A model generated the notes under the pieces. It saw nothing but the letters and a program-made list of their open reading frames with translations, ran no database searches and was not told where the DNA came from. From Roseobacter sp. SK209-2-6 (lineage in GTDB: Bacteria > Pseudomonadota > Alphaproteobacteria > Rhodobacterales > Rhodobacteraceae): 64,000 nt of DNA. The translations under genes and the position numbers were made by a program. Positions 44,120-53,589 of this stretch are shown in pieces (the first letter of the stretch is position 1; the number at the start of each line of letters is the position of its first letter). The stretch is from the NCBI RefSeq assembly GCF_000169455.1, contig NZ_AAYC01000002.1:466191-530190 (forward strand), given 5' to 3'.

Positions 44120-45271
44120 ATGACCAGTGATCATATCGAAATCCGCGATGCCGTCCGCGCGCTTTGCGCAAAATTTCCACCCGAGTACCATCGTGAAATT
44201 GACGCGCAGCGCGGCTACCCGGAGGCTTTCGTCAAGGCCCTGACCGAGGCCGGCTGGCTCTCGGCGATGATACCCGAGGAATACGGCGGCTCCGGCCTGG
44301 GCCTCACTGAGGCAAGCATCATCATGGAGGAAATCAACCGAGCGGGCGGCAACTCCGGCGCCTGCCACGGGCAGATGTACAACATGGGGACGCTGTTGCG
44401 CCATGGATCCATAGAACAGAAACAGCGCTTTCTGCCCCGCATCGCCAGCGGCGAGTTGCGATTGCAATCCATGGGGGTCACAGAACCCGCCACCGGCACG
44501 GATACGACCAGGATCAAGACAACGGCACGCCGGAACGGAGACCGCTACATTGTCAACGGCCAGAAGGTCTGGATCAGCCGGGTTCAGCATTCCGATCTGA
44601 TGATCCTTTTGGCGCGTACCACACCCTTTGATCAGGTAAAAAAGAAGTCGCTTGGCATGTCGGTTTTCCTGGTCGATCTGAAAGAAGCCATTGGGAACGG
44701 GCTGGACGTGAACCCCATTCCCAACATGGTCAATCATGAGACCAACGAGCTCTTCTTTGACAACTTGGAGATCCCCGCAGAGAATCTGATCGGCAAAGAG
44801 GGAATGGGTTTTCGTTACATCCTCGACGGGCTGAATGCGGAACGCACGCTGATTGCGGCCGAATGCATTGGCGACGGCTTCTGGTTCACCGACAAGGTCT
44901 GCGCCTATGTGAAAGAGCGAGAGGTCTTTGGCAGGCCAATTGGACAGAACCAAGGCGTCCAGTTCCCCATTGCCGAAGCCAAGATCGAGCTCGAGGCCGC
45001 CAACCTGATGAGGTTTCGCGCCTGTCAGCTCTTTGACAGAGGCCAACCCTGCGGCACCGAGGCCAATATGGCCAAATACCTTGCCGCCAAAGCCAGCTGG
45101 GAAGCCGCCAATGCCTGCCTGCAGTTTCACGGCGGATTTGGGTTTGCCAATGAATACGATGTTGAGCGCAAATTCCGCGAGACCCGGCTGTATCAGGTCG
45201 CGCCGGTCTCCACCAATCTCATCCTCTCTTATGTCGCCGAGCATGTCCTCGGTCTGCCGAGGTCTTTCTGA
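44120..45271 (+). CDS. Acyl-CoA dehydrogenase
   Basis: A 383-residue flavoprotein of normal family length. It shows the N-terminal helical domain (IPEEYGGSGLGLTEAS), the flavin-contacting block LQSMGVTEPATGTD, the middle beta domain (NGQKVWISRVQHSDL) and the C-terminal bundle with CLQFHGGFGFANEYDVERKFRE, in part. An Ala-Glu pair at the catalytic region is not certain by eye. ATG 44120 is taken because the longer frame overlaps the hydratase gene. An acyl-CoA dehydrogenase at this position also occurs in the Pseudomonas itaconate cluster (PA0879), where its role is not well understood. Confidence 0.9.
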   Translation: MTSDHIEIRDAVRALCAKFPPEYHREIDAQRGYPEAFVKALTEAGWLSAMIPEEYGGSGLGLTEASIIMEEINRAGGNSGACHGQMYNMGTLLRHGSIEQKQRFLPRIASGELRLQSMGVTEPATGTDTTRIKTTARRNGDRYIVNGQKVWISRVQHSDLMILLARTTPFDQVKKKSLGMSVFLVDLKEAIGNGLDVNPIPNMVNHETNELFFDNLEIPAENLIGKEGMGFRYILDGLNAERTLIAAECIGDGFWFTDKVCAYVKEREVFGRPIGQNQGVQFPIAEAKIELEAANLMRFRACQLFDRGQPCGTEANMAKYLAAKASWEAANACLQFHGGFGFANEYDVERKFRETRLYQVAPVSTNLILSYVAEHVLGLPRSF

Positions 45272-46446
45272 TGCTGCCACTCGAAGGAATTACGGTTCTA
45301 AGCCTTGAACACGCGATCGCAGCCCCTTTTGCGACACGCCAGCTTGCTGACCTGGGCGCCCGCGTCATCAAGATCGAACGTCCCGGGACTGGGGATTTCG
45401 CCCGCAATTATGATCGACGCGTCAATGGGATGGCTTCGCATTTTGTATGGACGAACCGGTCCAAAGAAAGCCTGACCTTGGATGTCAAACACCCTGACGG
45501 GGTCAGCATCCTAAAACAGCTCGTTGCAAAATCGGATGTGGTCATTCAAAATCTCGCACCGGGCGCTGCAGCGCGGCTTGGTCTTGGGTATCAGGCGCTA
45601 GCGCCGGACAATCCGGGGATCATTGTTTGCAATATCTCCGGCTATGGCCAGGGCGGGCCGGATCAGAAACGCAAAGCCTATGATCTTCTGATCCAGTCCG
45701 AAGCCGGCTTCCTTTCCACCACCGGCACCGCTGCCGATCCCTGCAAAGCAGGAATCTCAATCGCGGACATCGCCGCCGGAATGTATGCCTACAGCAATAT
45801 CCTGGCGGCCCTCCTCCAGCGCGGCCGGACGGGCAAAGGCTGCGAGATTGACCTCTCAATGCTCGAAGCGATGAGCGAATGGATGAGCTACCCGCTCTAT
45901 TATGCCTATCAAGGCGCCGGGTCTCCAGACCGCGCCGGTGCAAGCCACGCCACAATTTTCCCCTACGGTCCTTTCCCGGCGGGGGACAGGCGGACGGTCT
46001 TTCTCGGGCTTCAGAATGAACGCGAATGGAAAAGCTTCTGCGGCGTTGTGCTTAAAGACCCAGGCCTTTCAAACGATCCCCGTTTTTCATCAAACAGCGC
46101 CCGCTCCGAAAACAAGGGCATTCTCCGGCAGATCATTGTCGCTAGATTTGAGGATCTGACAACGGAGGCCGTGATTGAACGTCTGAACCAGGCCGGGATT
46201 GCCAATGCACGTATGAATGACATGGCGGATGTCTGGAAGCACACTCAGCTTGAAGCGCGCGGCCGATGGCGCCAGGTGGATACGCCGGTAGGCCGTATTC
46301 CCGCCTTGCTGCCTCCAGGCGGGATCGGGCCGGAGCCCCGGATGGGAGCGGTTCCCGGCCTAGGGGAACACACGCAGGCCTTGCTGACCGAACTTGGCCA
46401 CTCTGAAAGAGACATTGCCGCACTTCGAACGAATAGGGTGATCTGA
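45271..46446 (+). CDS. ict: Family III CoA-transferase (itaconate CoA-transferase candidate)
   Basis: A 391-residue CaiB/BaiF-family enzyme that moves CoA between carboxylic acids. It begins PLEGITVLSLEHAIAAPFATRQLADLGARVIKIE (in part) and contains SKESLTLDVKHPDG, ISGYGQGGP and the region with the conserved catalytic Asp (AYDLLIQSEAGF). Start and stop codons overlap both neighbours (TGATG), showing tight coupling. By operon context the likely reaction is succinyl-CoA plus itaconate to itaconyl-CoA, but related dicarboxylates are possible. Confidence 0.85.
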   Translation: MLPLEGITVLSLEHAIAAPFATRQLADLGARVIKIERPGTGDFARNYDRRVNGMASHFVWTNRSKESLTLDVKHPDGVSILKQLVAKSDVVIQNLAPGAAARLGLGYQALAPDNPGIIVCNISGYGQGGPDQKRKAYDLLIQSEAGFLSTTGTAADPCKAGISIADIAAGMYAYSNILAALLQRGRTGKGCEIDLSMLEAMSEWMSYPLYYAYQGAGSPDRAGASHATIFPYGPFPAGDRRTVFLGLQNEREWKSFCGVVLKDPGLSNDPRFSSNSARSENKGILRQIIVARFEDLTTEAVIERLNQAGIANARMNDMADVWKHTQLEARGRWRQVDTPVGRIPALLPPGGIGPEPRMGAVPGLGEHTQALLTELGHSERDIAALRTNRVI

Positions 46447-47257
46447 TGCCTGATCTGAAAACTGGCCAGAGCTTTCTTTTTGTGCCGGGGGATCGCCCGG
46501 AACGCTTTGCCAAGGCCGTCGCTTCCGGTGCCGATGCCATCATCATAGACTTTGAAGACGCAGTCTCACCTGATGCAAAGGCCACAGCGCGGGTACATGC
46601 TCTGAACTATCTGAACAGCGGGCCGTCTGGACATGTCCTGCTCCGGATCAACGACGCGCAGAGCGCCTATTTCGAAGAGGATCTAGAAGCATCGCAGCAC
46701 CCCGCGCTTGCTGGGGTGGTCCTTCCGAAAGCAAACCTAAAAAACACAAGGGCGCTCGGTGCAAAACTGAAATGCCCGGTTTGGCCATTGATCGAAACGG
46801 TTGAGGGTCTCTCCCGAGCCGCAGAAATTGCTTCGCTTGGGAACATTGCACGCCTTATGCTTGGGACCATCGATCTGTCGCTTGAGATGGGATTGGACGC
46901 AGCGCACCAGGGCGGGAAAGCAATGCTGGATCAAGCCCGTTTTGCCCTGCTCATGGCCTCTCGCTGCGCAAAATCCCGCCGCCTGTTGACGCGTCTGGCC
47001 TCTCTGGAGGATCAGACGGCTTAATCACGACCGCAGTCTATGCCCGTGCCGCAGCATGGTAGGCATGATGTGCATCCACCCCCGGCAGTGAAGCCCTACA
47101 CGCACTTTGCGCCGATGCAGCAGATCTGGAGTGGGCACGAGCCGTTCTCGCAGCATCGACAAACGAAAGAGCCAGCTTTCGGTTCCGGGGCCAGATGATC
47201 GACAAACCGGTTCTGGACCGGGCCCGCAAGACCCTGGAAAGAGCGGCCATGGAGTGA
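46446..47257 (+). pseudogene. ccl: CitE/HpcH-family lyase (citramalyl-CoA lyase candidate), frameshifted
   Basis: The open frame covers the first 172 or so CitE residues: FLFVPGDRPERFAKA, DFEDAVSPDAK, LPKAN, LIETVEGL, LMLGTIDLSLEMGLD. After SRCAK near 46975 the frame is lost. Its continuation appears in another frame as IPPPVD then TTAVYARAA. VGMMCIHPRQ then appears in a third frame, and WARAVLAAS...MIDKPVLDRARKTLERA in yet another register to a stop at 47257. At least two frameshifts plus stop codons lie between, so the lyase is dead or at best a C-terminally deleted barrel. An IS5 remnant follows. Confidence 0.85.
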
Positions 47258-47299
47258 AACACAGCCAATCCAGTACCGCTGGGCCGCTGGGTTTAACTC

Positions 47300-47765
47300 A
47301 AGGTCATGTTGACAAATGGCGCATCCATAGCCTGATAGAAGCGATATCGATGAACCCCAGATAGCTCTCGGCAGTTTTGTTGTATCGGGTCGCGACTCTA
47401 CGGGCGCTCTTAAGTTTGTCGAGGCAGCGTTCGACTAAGTTTCTCAACCAATACAACGCATGATCCGCACCGACCCGCATCTTACGGGTTTTGCGCATAG
47501 GGAATTGGGTCGGGATGTCGCGTTCAGTCATGGTTTTGCGAATGCGATCAGCATCATAGCCCCGATCCGCTAGCGGGCCTTCTGACTCCGGCAGATTCTC
47601 AGCCATCATCAAATCAGACCCCAGAAAATCCGATGTCCAGCCCGGCGTGATTTCCCTCCTCAATGGCAATCCCTGTGCGTTGACGCGGAGGTGAATCTTG
47701 GTCGTGAAGTGACCTCTTGAGCGGCCAAAACCTTGTCTTGGAGGCCACTTTTTCCAACACAGCCT
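47300..47765 (-). mobile_element. IS5-family transposase remnant
   Basis: On the minus strand GRSRGHFTTKIHLRVNAQGLP, LADRGYDADRIRKTM and YNKTAESYLGFIDIASIRLW are pieces of a DDE transposase of the IS5 (IS427-like) group. The N-terminal half is missing and a frameshift near 47669 separates the first block from a 121-codon open frame. It borders the broken citE-type gene. Confidence 0.8.
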
Positions 47766-47938
47766 AAGTTTGCGCGCTGGACCCTATTCGTAGTTGCGGG
47801 CGGGATGAACCCGACTTGGTCAACATGTGCCAACCGGTCGACTTTTCTTTGTGATATCCAAATATTGATTTCGCTCAGTATCCGATGATCGCGGCAACCT
47901 CTCCGCGTACCCTAAGCCGACAACCAAGGGTATTTTCG

Positions 47939-50332
47939 ATGTCGGACAGCAGCGCAGATTCAACTATTCTAGAAGACCTCGAGAAGAAGGCACTTTGGTT
48001 ATCGACATGGACGATACATCACGCCAACACCATCCGCCCGAAATCGGATACTCTCAAGGTTGGTGGACATCAGGCGTCATCCGCTTCGCTTTCGACTCTT
48101 ATGGCTGTGCTCTATGGCGCGGTGTTGCGTCCCGAGGACCGGGTCGCCGTCAAACCGCACGCTTCCCCCATCTTTCATGCCTGGCAGTACCTGCTTGGCC
48201 GACAGACCCGCGAGAACCTTGAAAACTTCCGAGGATTTGGTGGTGCCCAGTCTTATCCATCCCGCACGAAGGATGCCGATGACGTAGATTTTTCGACCGG
48301 TTCGGTCGGCCTGGGCGGTGCGATGGCAGTGTTTTCCGCGATGGTACAGGACTATGTCGCGGCCAAGGGTTGGAGCAAGCGAGCTCCCGGGCGCATGATC
48401 TCCATCCTCGGCGATGCCGAATTGGACGAAGGCAACCTCTACGAGGCGCTGCTTGAGGGCACGAAACACGATCTTCGCAATTGCTGGTGGTTCATCGACT
48501 ACAATCGGCAAAGCCTTGATGCAGTTACAAAAGATGCGCAAAACGCGTTCTTTCGCGATGTTTTTTCTTCGATGGGCTGGGAGGTGGTCGAGCTCAAGTA
48601 CGGATCACTTCTGGAGGCAGCGTTCGCCGAACCTGGGGGTGAACAGTTGCGCGACTGGATAGATGGCTGTTCCAATCAGATCTATGCGGCGCTGACGTTT
48701 TCCGGCGGGGCCGCCTGGCGCGAACAACTGCTGAACGACCTTGGCGATCAAGGTGATGTCAGCCGCTTGATCGAGAGCCTCACGGATGACGAACTGGCTA
48801 GGCTCATGACCAACCTGGGTGGTCACGACCAGCGCAGCTTGATGCTGGCTCTTGCCGCAATAGACCATGACCGGCCCGTTTGCTTCATCCTCTACACGGT
48901 CAAGGGCCATGGTCTGCCTCTTGCGGGTCACAAGGATAACCACTCGGGCCAGATCAATAGCGCCCAGTTGGGAATCTTGCGTGATGCGCACCAAATTCGC
49001 ACCGGCCATGAATGGGACCTTTTCGAGGGTCTACCCCGCCCCGCCGACGAATACGACGCATTCCTGAATCAGGTGCCCTTTATCGCGCAAGGTTGTCGGC
49101 GTTACACTGCCGCACGTATCGACGTGCCGGATTTGACGCCGGTATCGGTCAAAGCTGCTCGGTCGACACAGGACGGATTCGGCAAGCTTCTGGACGATCT
49201 TGCGCGCGGCGCCTCCCCTCTGTCGGATCGCATCCTGACAATGGCGCCGGATGTGGCAACCTCGACTGGGCTGGCTGGATGGGTGAACCGAAAGGGGGTT
49301 TTTGCCAAGACCCCGATTGCGGACGAGTTTCGGGATCGGGGCATTGCATCGATGCAGAAATGGGCTGCATCGCCCGATGGCGCGCATATCGAGCTGGGCA
49401 TTGCCGAGATGAATCTCTTTACCCTGCTCGGTGCAGCAGGGTTGTCGCACGCGCTGTTCGGCGAGCGGCTCATTCCTATAGGAACGTTATATGACCCCTT
49501 CATCGAACGCGGCAAAGATGCGCTGAACTATGCCTGTTACCAAGATGCCCGTTTCATCGTCGCCGCGACGCCATCCGGCATCACCCTGGCACCCGAAGGC
49601 GGCGCGCATCAATCCATCGGAACACCGCTGATCGGCATATCGCAAGACGGTCTGGCCAGTTTCGAACCTGCCTTCGTGGACGAGCTTGCCTGCATCCTGC
49701 AATGGTCATTCGACTATTTGCAGCGTGACGGAGAAGAAACCCCTGAACAAGGCGACTGGCTGCGCGATGAAACTGGCGGATCGGTCTATCTGCGGCTGTC
49801 CACCCACAAGCTGGAACAGCCGACACGCACATTGGATGACGGGCTCAGGCGCGACATCGTCAATGGCGGCTACTGGTTGCGCAAGCCGGGTCCGGGTTGC
49901 GGCCTTGTGATCGCCTACACTGGCGTAGTCGCAGCCGAAGCGATTACCGCTGCCGGTCGAATTGGACAGGATCAGCGCGACATCGGGGTCCTGGCAATTA
50001 CATCAGCGGACCGGCTTAACGCAGGGTGGCACGCTGCGGACCGGGCTCGCGCCCTGGGGCATCCCAATGCGCAATCCCATGTCGAAACGCTGTTGTCAGC
50101 GGTCAGCCGGGATGCGGCCATCGTCACCGTCACGGACGGACATCCCCTCGCCTTGTCTTGGCTTGGGTCTGTTAGGGGTCAGCGGGTTCGCCCTCTTGGA
50201 GTCGAGCATTTTGGTCAAACCGGATCAATTGCGGATTTGTACCGCGCTCACCGCATCGATGCCGATGCGATCATGCGAGCGGCGGAACTAGCGCTCAACG
50301 GACGCCCGCTCCGTCTGGCCCGAATTAGCTGA
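47939..50332 (+). CDS. AceE-like homodimeric thiamine-diphosphate dehydrogenase E1/transketolase-family protein
   Basis: A 797-residue protein with the layout of the homodimeric pyruvate dehydrogenase E1 (AceE). A transketolase-type ThDP domain contains SILGDAELDEGNLYEALLEG and a distal Asn block (WFIDYNRQSLD). A pyrimidine domain follows (AHIELGIAEMNLFTLLGAAG) and then a C-terminal transketolase-C domain. It is shorter than AceE (about 890), and no E2 or E3 gene is nearby, so a stand-alone decarboxylase or transketolase role is possible. ATG 47939 has AAGGG upstream and fits better than the longer frame. The next gene is 20 bases downstream, before a strong terminator, forming a two-gene operon. 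Confidence 0.75.
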   Translation: MSDSSADSTILEDLEKKALWLSTWTIHHANTIRPKSDTLKVGGHQASSASLSTLMAVLYGAVLRPEDRVAVKPHASPIFHAWQYLLGRQTRENLENFRGFGGAQSYPSRTKDADDVDFSTGSVGLGGAMAVFSAMVQDYVAAKGWSKRAPGRMISILGDAELDEGNLYEALLEGTKHDLRNCWWFIDYNRQSLDAVTKDAQNAFFRDVFSSMGWEVVELKYGSLLEAAFAEPGGEQLRDWIDGCSNQIYAALTFSGGAAWREQLLNDLGDQGDVSRLIESLTDDELARLMTNLGGHDQRSLMLALAAIDHDRPVCFILYTVKGHGLPLAGHKDNHSGQINSAQLGILRDAHQIRTGHEWDLFEGLPRPADEYDAFLNQVPFIAQGCRRYTAARIDVPDLTPVSVKAARSTQDGFGKLLDDLARGASPLSDRILTMAPDVATSTGLAGWVNRKGVFAKTPIADEFRDRGIASMQKWAASPDGAHIELGIAEMNLFTLLGAAGLSHALFGERLIPIGTLYDPFIERGKDALNYACYQDARFIVAATPSGITLAPEGGAHQSIGTPLIGISQDGLASFEPAFVDELACILQWSFDYLQRDGEETPEQGDWLRDETGGSVYLRLSTHKLEQPTRTLDDGLRRDIVNGGYWLRKPGPGCGLVIAYTGVVAAEAITAAGRIGQDQRDIGVLAITSADRLNAGWHAADRARALGHPNAQSHVETLLSAVSRDAAIVTVTDGHPLALSWLGSVRGQRVRPLGVEHFGQTGSIADLYRAHRIDADAIMRAAELALNGRPLRLARIS

Positions 50333-50352
50333 AACCAAGAAGGGAAGATTCC

Positions 50353-51471
50353 ATGAAACATCTTGTTACCTCGCTCTGCATGAGTGCGGCCACCGCCTTT
50401 CCCGCCTGGAGTGAAACCCCGCAAACTGCTGAAATCGTGGCCGAACTCCCGCAATCTGTCGGTAATATCACATTCACGCCGGATAATCGGATCATCTATA
50501 GCCACCACCCGTTCTTTTCTCCTGAAATCCGGGTGGCCGAACTGGGCGAAGACGGCAAATCCTTTGCCCCGTTTCCCAATACCGAATGGAACACGCCGCG
50601 GGATGGAACCGACCGCTATTTCGACAGCGTGCTGGGTCTTCGCGGCGATGAAAACGGGATCGTCTGGATCCTCGACATGGGTCAGCGCACCGGGCTGACA
50701 CCCAAGCTGGTGGGCTGGAACACCTGGGAAGATCGGCTGGAAAAGATCTATTACATTCCTGCCCCGGCCTCGCGCCCCGAAAGCCAGCACAACGATTTTG
50801 TCGTCAATCACAAGGATGGCGTGTTTGTCATCGCCGACGAAGGCATCGGGCCAGGTGGCGACGGAACGACCGCGGCATTGGTCATCGTCGACATGAAGAC
50901 TGGCGCCACGCGGCGCGTTTTGCAAGGTCACGTGTCGACCTTGCCCGAGGATGTAGCGATCGTAGTGGATGGCAAGCCGCTGACCGTTCCGGATGGCAAT
51001 GGCGGGCGGGCCGTGATCAAGGTGGGTGCGGACGGTATCGCTGCGGATACGGAATTCGATTGGCTGTATTACGGTCCACTTAACGGCTCCGCCATCTATC
51101 GCATCCGTTTTGCCGATCTTCTGAATGAAACCCTGACCGAGACTGAGTTGGGCGCGCGGGTCGAACGCTATGCCGACAAGCCCAACAACGGAGGCCTGTC
51201 AATCGACCAGGCCGGAAACCTTTATCTGACCGAGGTGGAAACCAACGCTGTCGGGATCATCCCGGCAGACAGCCGGGAATACCGCCGCTACACCGTGGCA
51301 GAGGATCTGTCCTGGCCTGATGGCGTAAGCTATGCATTGGACGGCTACATGTATGTTTCCGCAGCCCAGATATCCAAAGCCGCTATGTTCAACGATGGTG
51401 AGGCAAAGAACGAAGCGCCTTATCTGATTTACCGATTCCGCCCTGAGGCACCAGGGCGTATCGGACACTAA
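50353..51471 (+). CDS. Secreted major-royal-jelly/Yellow-type beta-propeller protein
   Basis: A 372-residue protein with a Sec signal peptide (about 1-20, cleaved after FPAWS/AWSET). The mature six-bladed propeller has blocks typical of bacterial MRJP/Yellow proteins: DSVLGLRGDENGIVWILDMG, NDFVVNHKDGVFVIADEG, and LTVPDGNGGRAV. Later blades include YYGPLNGSAIYRI, LSIDQAGNLYLTEVETNAVG and WPDGVSYALDGYMYVSAAQ. It is probably periplasmic, related to SMP-30/gluconolactonase folds, and may bind or hydrolyse a lactone or small aromatic. Co-transcription with a ThDP enzyme is unusual. GAAGGGAAG precedes the ATG. Confidence 0.75.
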   Translation: MKHLVTSLCMSAATAFPAWSETPQTAEIVAELPQSVGNITFTPDNRIIYSHHPFFSPEIRVAELGEDGKSFAPFPNTEWNTPRDGTDRYFDSVLGLRGDENGIVWILDMGQRTGLTPKLVGWNTWEDRLEKIYYIPAPASRPESQHNDFVVNHKDGVFVIADEGIGPGGDGTTAALVIVDMKTGATRRVLQGHVSTLPEDVAIVVDGKPLTVPDGNGGRAVIKVGADGIAADTEFDWLYYGPLNGSAIYRIRFADLLNETLTETELGARVERYADKPNNGGLSIDQAGNLYLTEVETNAVGIIPADSREYRRYTVAEDLSWPDGVSYALDGYMYVSAAQISKAAMFNDGEAKNEAPYLIYRFRPEAPGRIGH

Positions 51472-51489
51472 TGACCTATCCCCAAACTT

Positions 51490-51521
51490 GTCCGCGCGGA
51501 TAACCGTGCGGACCCTTTTTT
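51490..51521 (+). terminator. Strong rho-independent terminator
   Basis: GTCCGCGCGG (51490-51499) pairs with CCGTGCGGAC (51504-51513) with one G-T wobble and an ATAA loop, followed by CCTTTTTT. It ends the AceE-like/propeller operon. A TTG start at 51520 for the next gene would fall in its T tract, which supports ATG 51538. Confidence 0.93.
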
Positions 51522-51537
51522 GAAAGTAAACACATAC

Positions 51538-52533
51538 ATGAGAACCGTATCCGCAATTGGCCAAGGAGCCGCGAAAGACAGTTTCCGCATCACAAACGGC
51601 GCCGCGCCTGAACCTGGGTCGGGCGAAATACGCGTGCGTATTCACGCCAGCGGAATCAATCCGTCAGACTATAAAGTCCGCTCGGGTGCTCAGGGCCCGT
51701 TGCCTCATGGTGTTGTGACCCCTCATTCAGATGGTGCCGGCATTATTGAGGCTGTTGGCAAGGGGGTTTCATCCGACCAAATCGGCCAGCGTGTCTGGCT
51801 GTTCAATGTGAATCGTAGCGAAGACGGCCTAGCCCAAGGCAACCGGGGCACCGCTGCGGAGCAGATCGTGGTCAAAGCCGAACTTGCGGCTCCGCTCCCC
51901 GATGGCATCTCTTTCGAACAGGGTGCTTGTCTAGGTGTGCCTGCGATGACCGCTCATCGCGCGCTGATGGCAGACGGGCCGGTCAATGGCCAGTGGGTTC
52001 TGGTCACTGGAGGGGCCGGTGCCGTTGGCCAATGCGCCATCGCCCTGGCGAAATGGGCCGGTGCGCAGGTGATCGCCACGGTCAGCGGACCCGAAAAAGC
52101 GGAGATCGCTCTACAAGCCGGGGCAGACCACATCGTCAATTACCGGAAAGAAAACCTGCCCGCTGCGGTCCTGACCATCACTGGTGGCAAGAGAATTGAC
52201 CGGATTGTCGATGTGGCCCTATCCGATACGATGAGCGAGGCCCATCTCTACCTCAAACAGGGCGGTGTCATTGCGCATTATGCTACGAGTGATCCAGCCG
52301 CTCCCCTGCCCTATCGTTCCCTTCTGGTAACAAATGCGGTCGTCAGGTTCGTGTTTGTCTATGCAATCCCCGCCCAAGTGCAACAGGATGCGATTGAGGA
52401 CATAAACGCATGTCTTCAGACCGGAGCACTAAAACTCAAGGTCGAACGGAAATTCCCTCTGGACCAGATTGTGGCCGCGCATGAGTTCGCAGAACAGGGC
52501 GGCTTTGCCGGAAAAGTCATTCTGACCGTTTGA
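51538..52533 (+). CDS. MDR-superfamily NADPH:quinone reductase-like oxidoreductase
   Basis: A 331-residue zinc-independent medium-chain reductase. It has a GroES-like N-terminal domain (VRIHASGINPSDYKVRSG, GVVTPHSDGAGIIEAVG) and a Rossmann NADPH site VTGGAGAVGQCAIALAKWAGAQVIA (in part). No zinc ligands are seen. The likely reaction is reduction of a quinone or an enone. ATG 51538 has GAAAG upstream and avoids starting inside the preceding terminator. A LysR regulator gene follows on the same strand. Confidence 0.88.
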   Translation: MRTVSAIGQGAAKDSFRITNGAAPEPGSGEIRVRIHASGINPSDYKVRSGAQGPLPHGVVTPHSDGAGIIEAVGKGVSSDQIGQRVWLFNVNRSEDGLAQGNRGTAAEQIVVKAELAAPLPDGISFEQGACLGVPAMTAHRALMADGPVNGQWVLVTGGAGAVGQCAIALAKWAGAQVIATVSGPEKAEIALQAGADHIVNYRKENLPAAVLTITGGKRIDRIVDVALSDTMSEAHLYLKQGGVIAHYATSDPAAPLPYRSLLVTNAVVRFVFVYAIPAQVQQDAIEDINACLQTGALKLKVERKFPLDQIVAAHEFAEQGGFAGKVILTV

Positions 52534-52596
52534 GGCCATGCCGTTGTTGCAAATAGAGCGATTGATTTTTCCTCCTTTATTTGGCTCACTCAAAGA

Positions 52597-53505
52597 ATGC
52601 CCTTTGACTTGAAATCGCTGGAACTGTTCGTCCGAGTGGCCGCTCTTGGAGCCCTCGGGCGGGCGGGCGAAGAGTTCCGGCTGTCGCCAACGGCGACGAC
52701 CCAGCGCATCCAGATGCTCGAAGCGGATCTGGGAACCAAGCTTCTCAACCGGACAACCCGAGCAGTGTCTCTTACACCGGACGGCGAGCTATTCCTGGAG
52801 CATGCGCAAAGGGTTCTCGATAGCGTCGAAGAGGCAAGAGCAGCGGTTTCCACTGTCAAAGGACGGGTTACAGGTGAACTGCGCGTGACCACTTCGGCCT
52901 CTTTTGGGCGCTCACAGATTGTCCCATATATCGGCGAATTCCTTGACCAATATCCAGATGTCACTCTGAAGCTCGACCTCAATGATTCCATCATCGACAT
53001 CGTGGAGCAGGGCTATGATCTGGCAATCCGGGTTGGGATGCTGAACTCATCAACGCTGTTGGCCCGTAAGCTTGCGCCCAATCCACGGTTGCTTGTTGCT
53101 TCGCCGGACTATCTGGAGAGGTTCGGCGTTCCACAGCAACCCTCGGATCTGAAATCACACCGCTGTATCGTGCTTGGCGAAACGCGAAACTGGGCGCTCA
53201 AGGATGAGGCAGGGAACATTACCGAGGTACGGGTCGGCGGAAACTTCACCACAAACTTTGGCGAGGCGGTGACCGACACCACGCTTCAGGGGATGGGAAT
53301 CGGGCTTAAATCAGTCTGGGACATATCAGACCACTTAAAGGCCCGGCGACTGATACGTGTATTGCCCAGTCATACCGTTTCACCAGAATGGCAGGTATGG
53401 GCAGTCCGTCCCGCCAGCCGGACCACTCCACCAAGAGTACAGGCATTTACCAGCTTTCTTGAGGAACGGTTTCGCAAAACCGGCCTTGGAAAGATTGTTT
53501 CATAA
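52597..53505 (+). CDS. LysR-family transcriptional regulator
   Basis: A 302-residue LysR protein of the CrgA/AaeR-like group: HTH at 1-60 (GRAGEEFRLSPTATTQRIQM) and effector domain 90-295 (ELRVTTSASFGRSQIVPYI, DLAIRVGML). It lies between two MDR oxidoreductase genes on the same strand, and such regulators commonly control neighbouring quinone or enone reductases. No convincing palindrome stands out in the 63-base gap upstream. Confidence 0.88.
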   Translation: MPFDLKSLELFVRVAALGALGRAGEEFRLSPTATTQRIQMLEADLGTKLLNRTTRAVSLTPDGELFLEHAQRVLDSVEEARAAVSTVKGRVTGELRVTTSASFGRSQIVPYIGEFLDQYPDVTLKLDLNDSIIDIVEQGYDLAIRVGMLNSSTLLARKLAPNPRLLVASPDYLERFGVPQQPSDLKSHRCIVLGETRNWALKDEAGNITEVRVGGNFTTNFGEAVTDTTLQGMGIGLKSVWDISDHLKARRLIRVLPSHTVSPEWQVWAVRPASRTTPPRVQAFTSFLEERFRKTGLGKIVS

Positions 53506-53589
53506 ACCCGAAATCTGACTTGGGCTCCACCGAGATTATCCTTCGTTGAACGTTGCCTATATCCAAAGCAGCAACGAAAAGGACACCAA

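Noticed and set aside
43823..45280. 485-codon minus-strand frame opposite the hydratase and acyl-CoA dehydrogenase.
   Set aside because: Antisense shadow; both plus-strand genes show family motifs throughout.
51520..51537. TTG start at 51520 for the MDR oxidoreductase.
   Set aside because: It lies in the T tract of a strong terminator; ATG 51538 with GAAAG is better.
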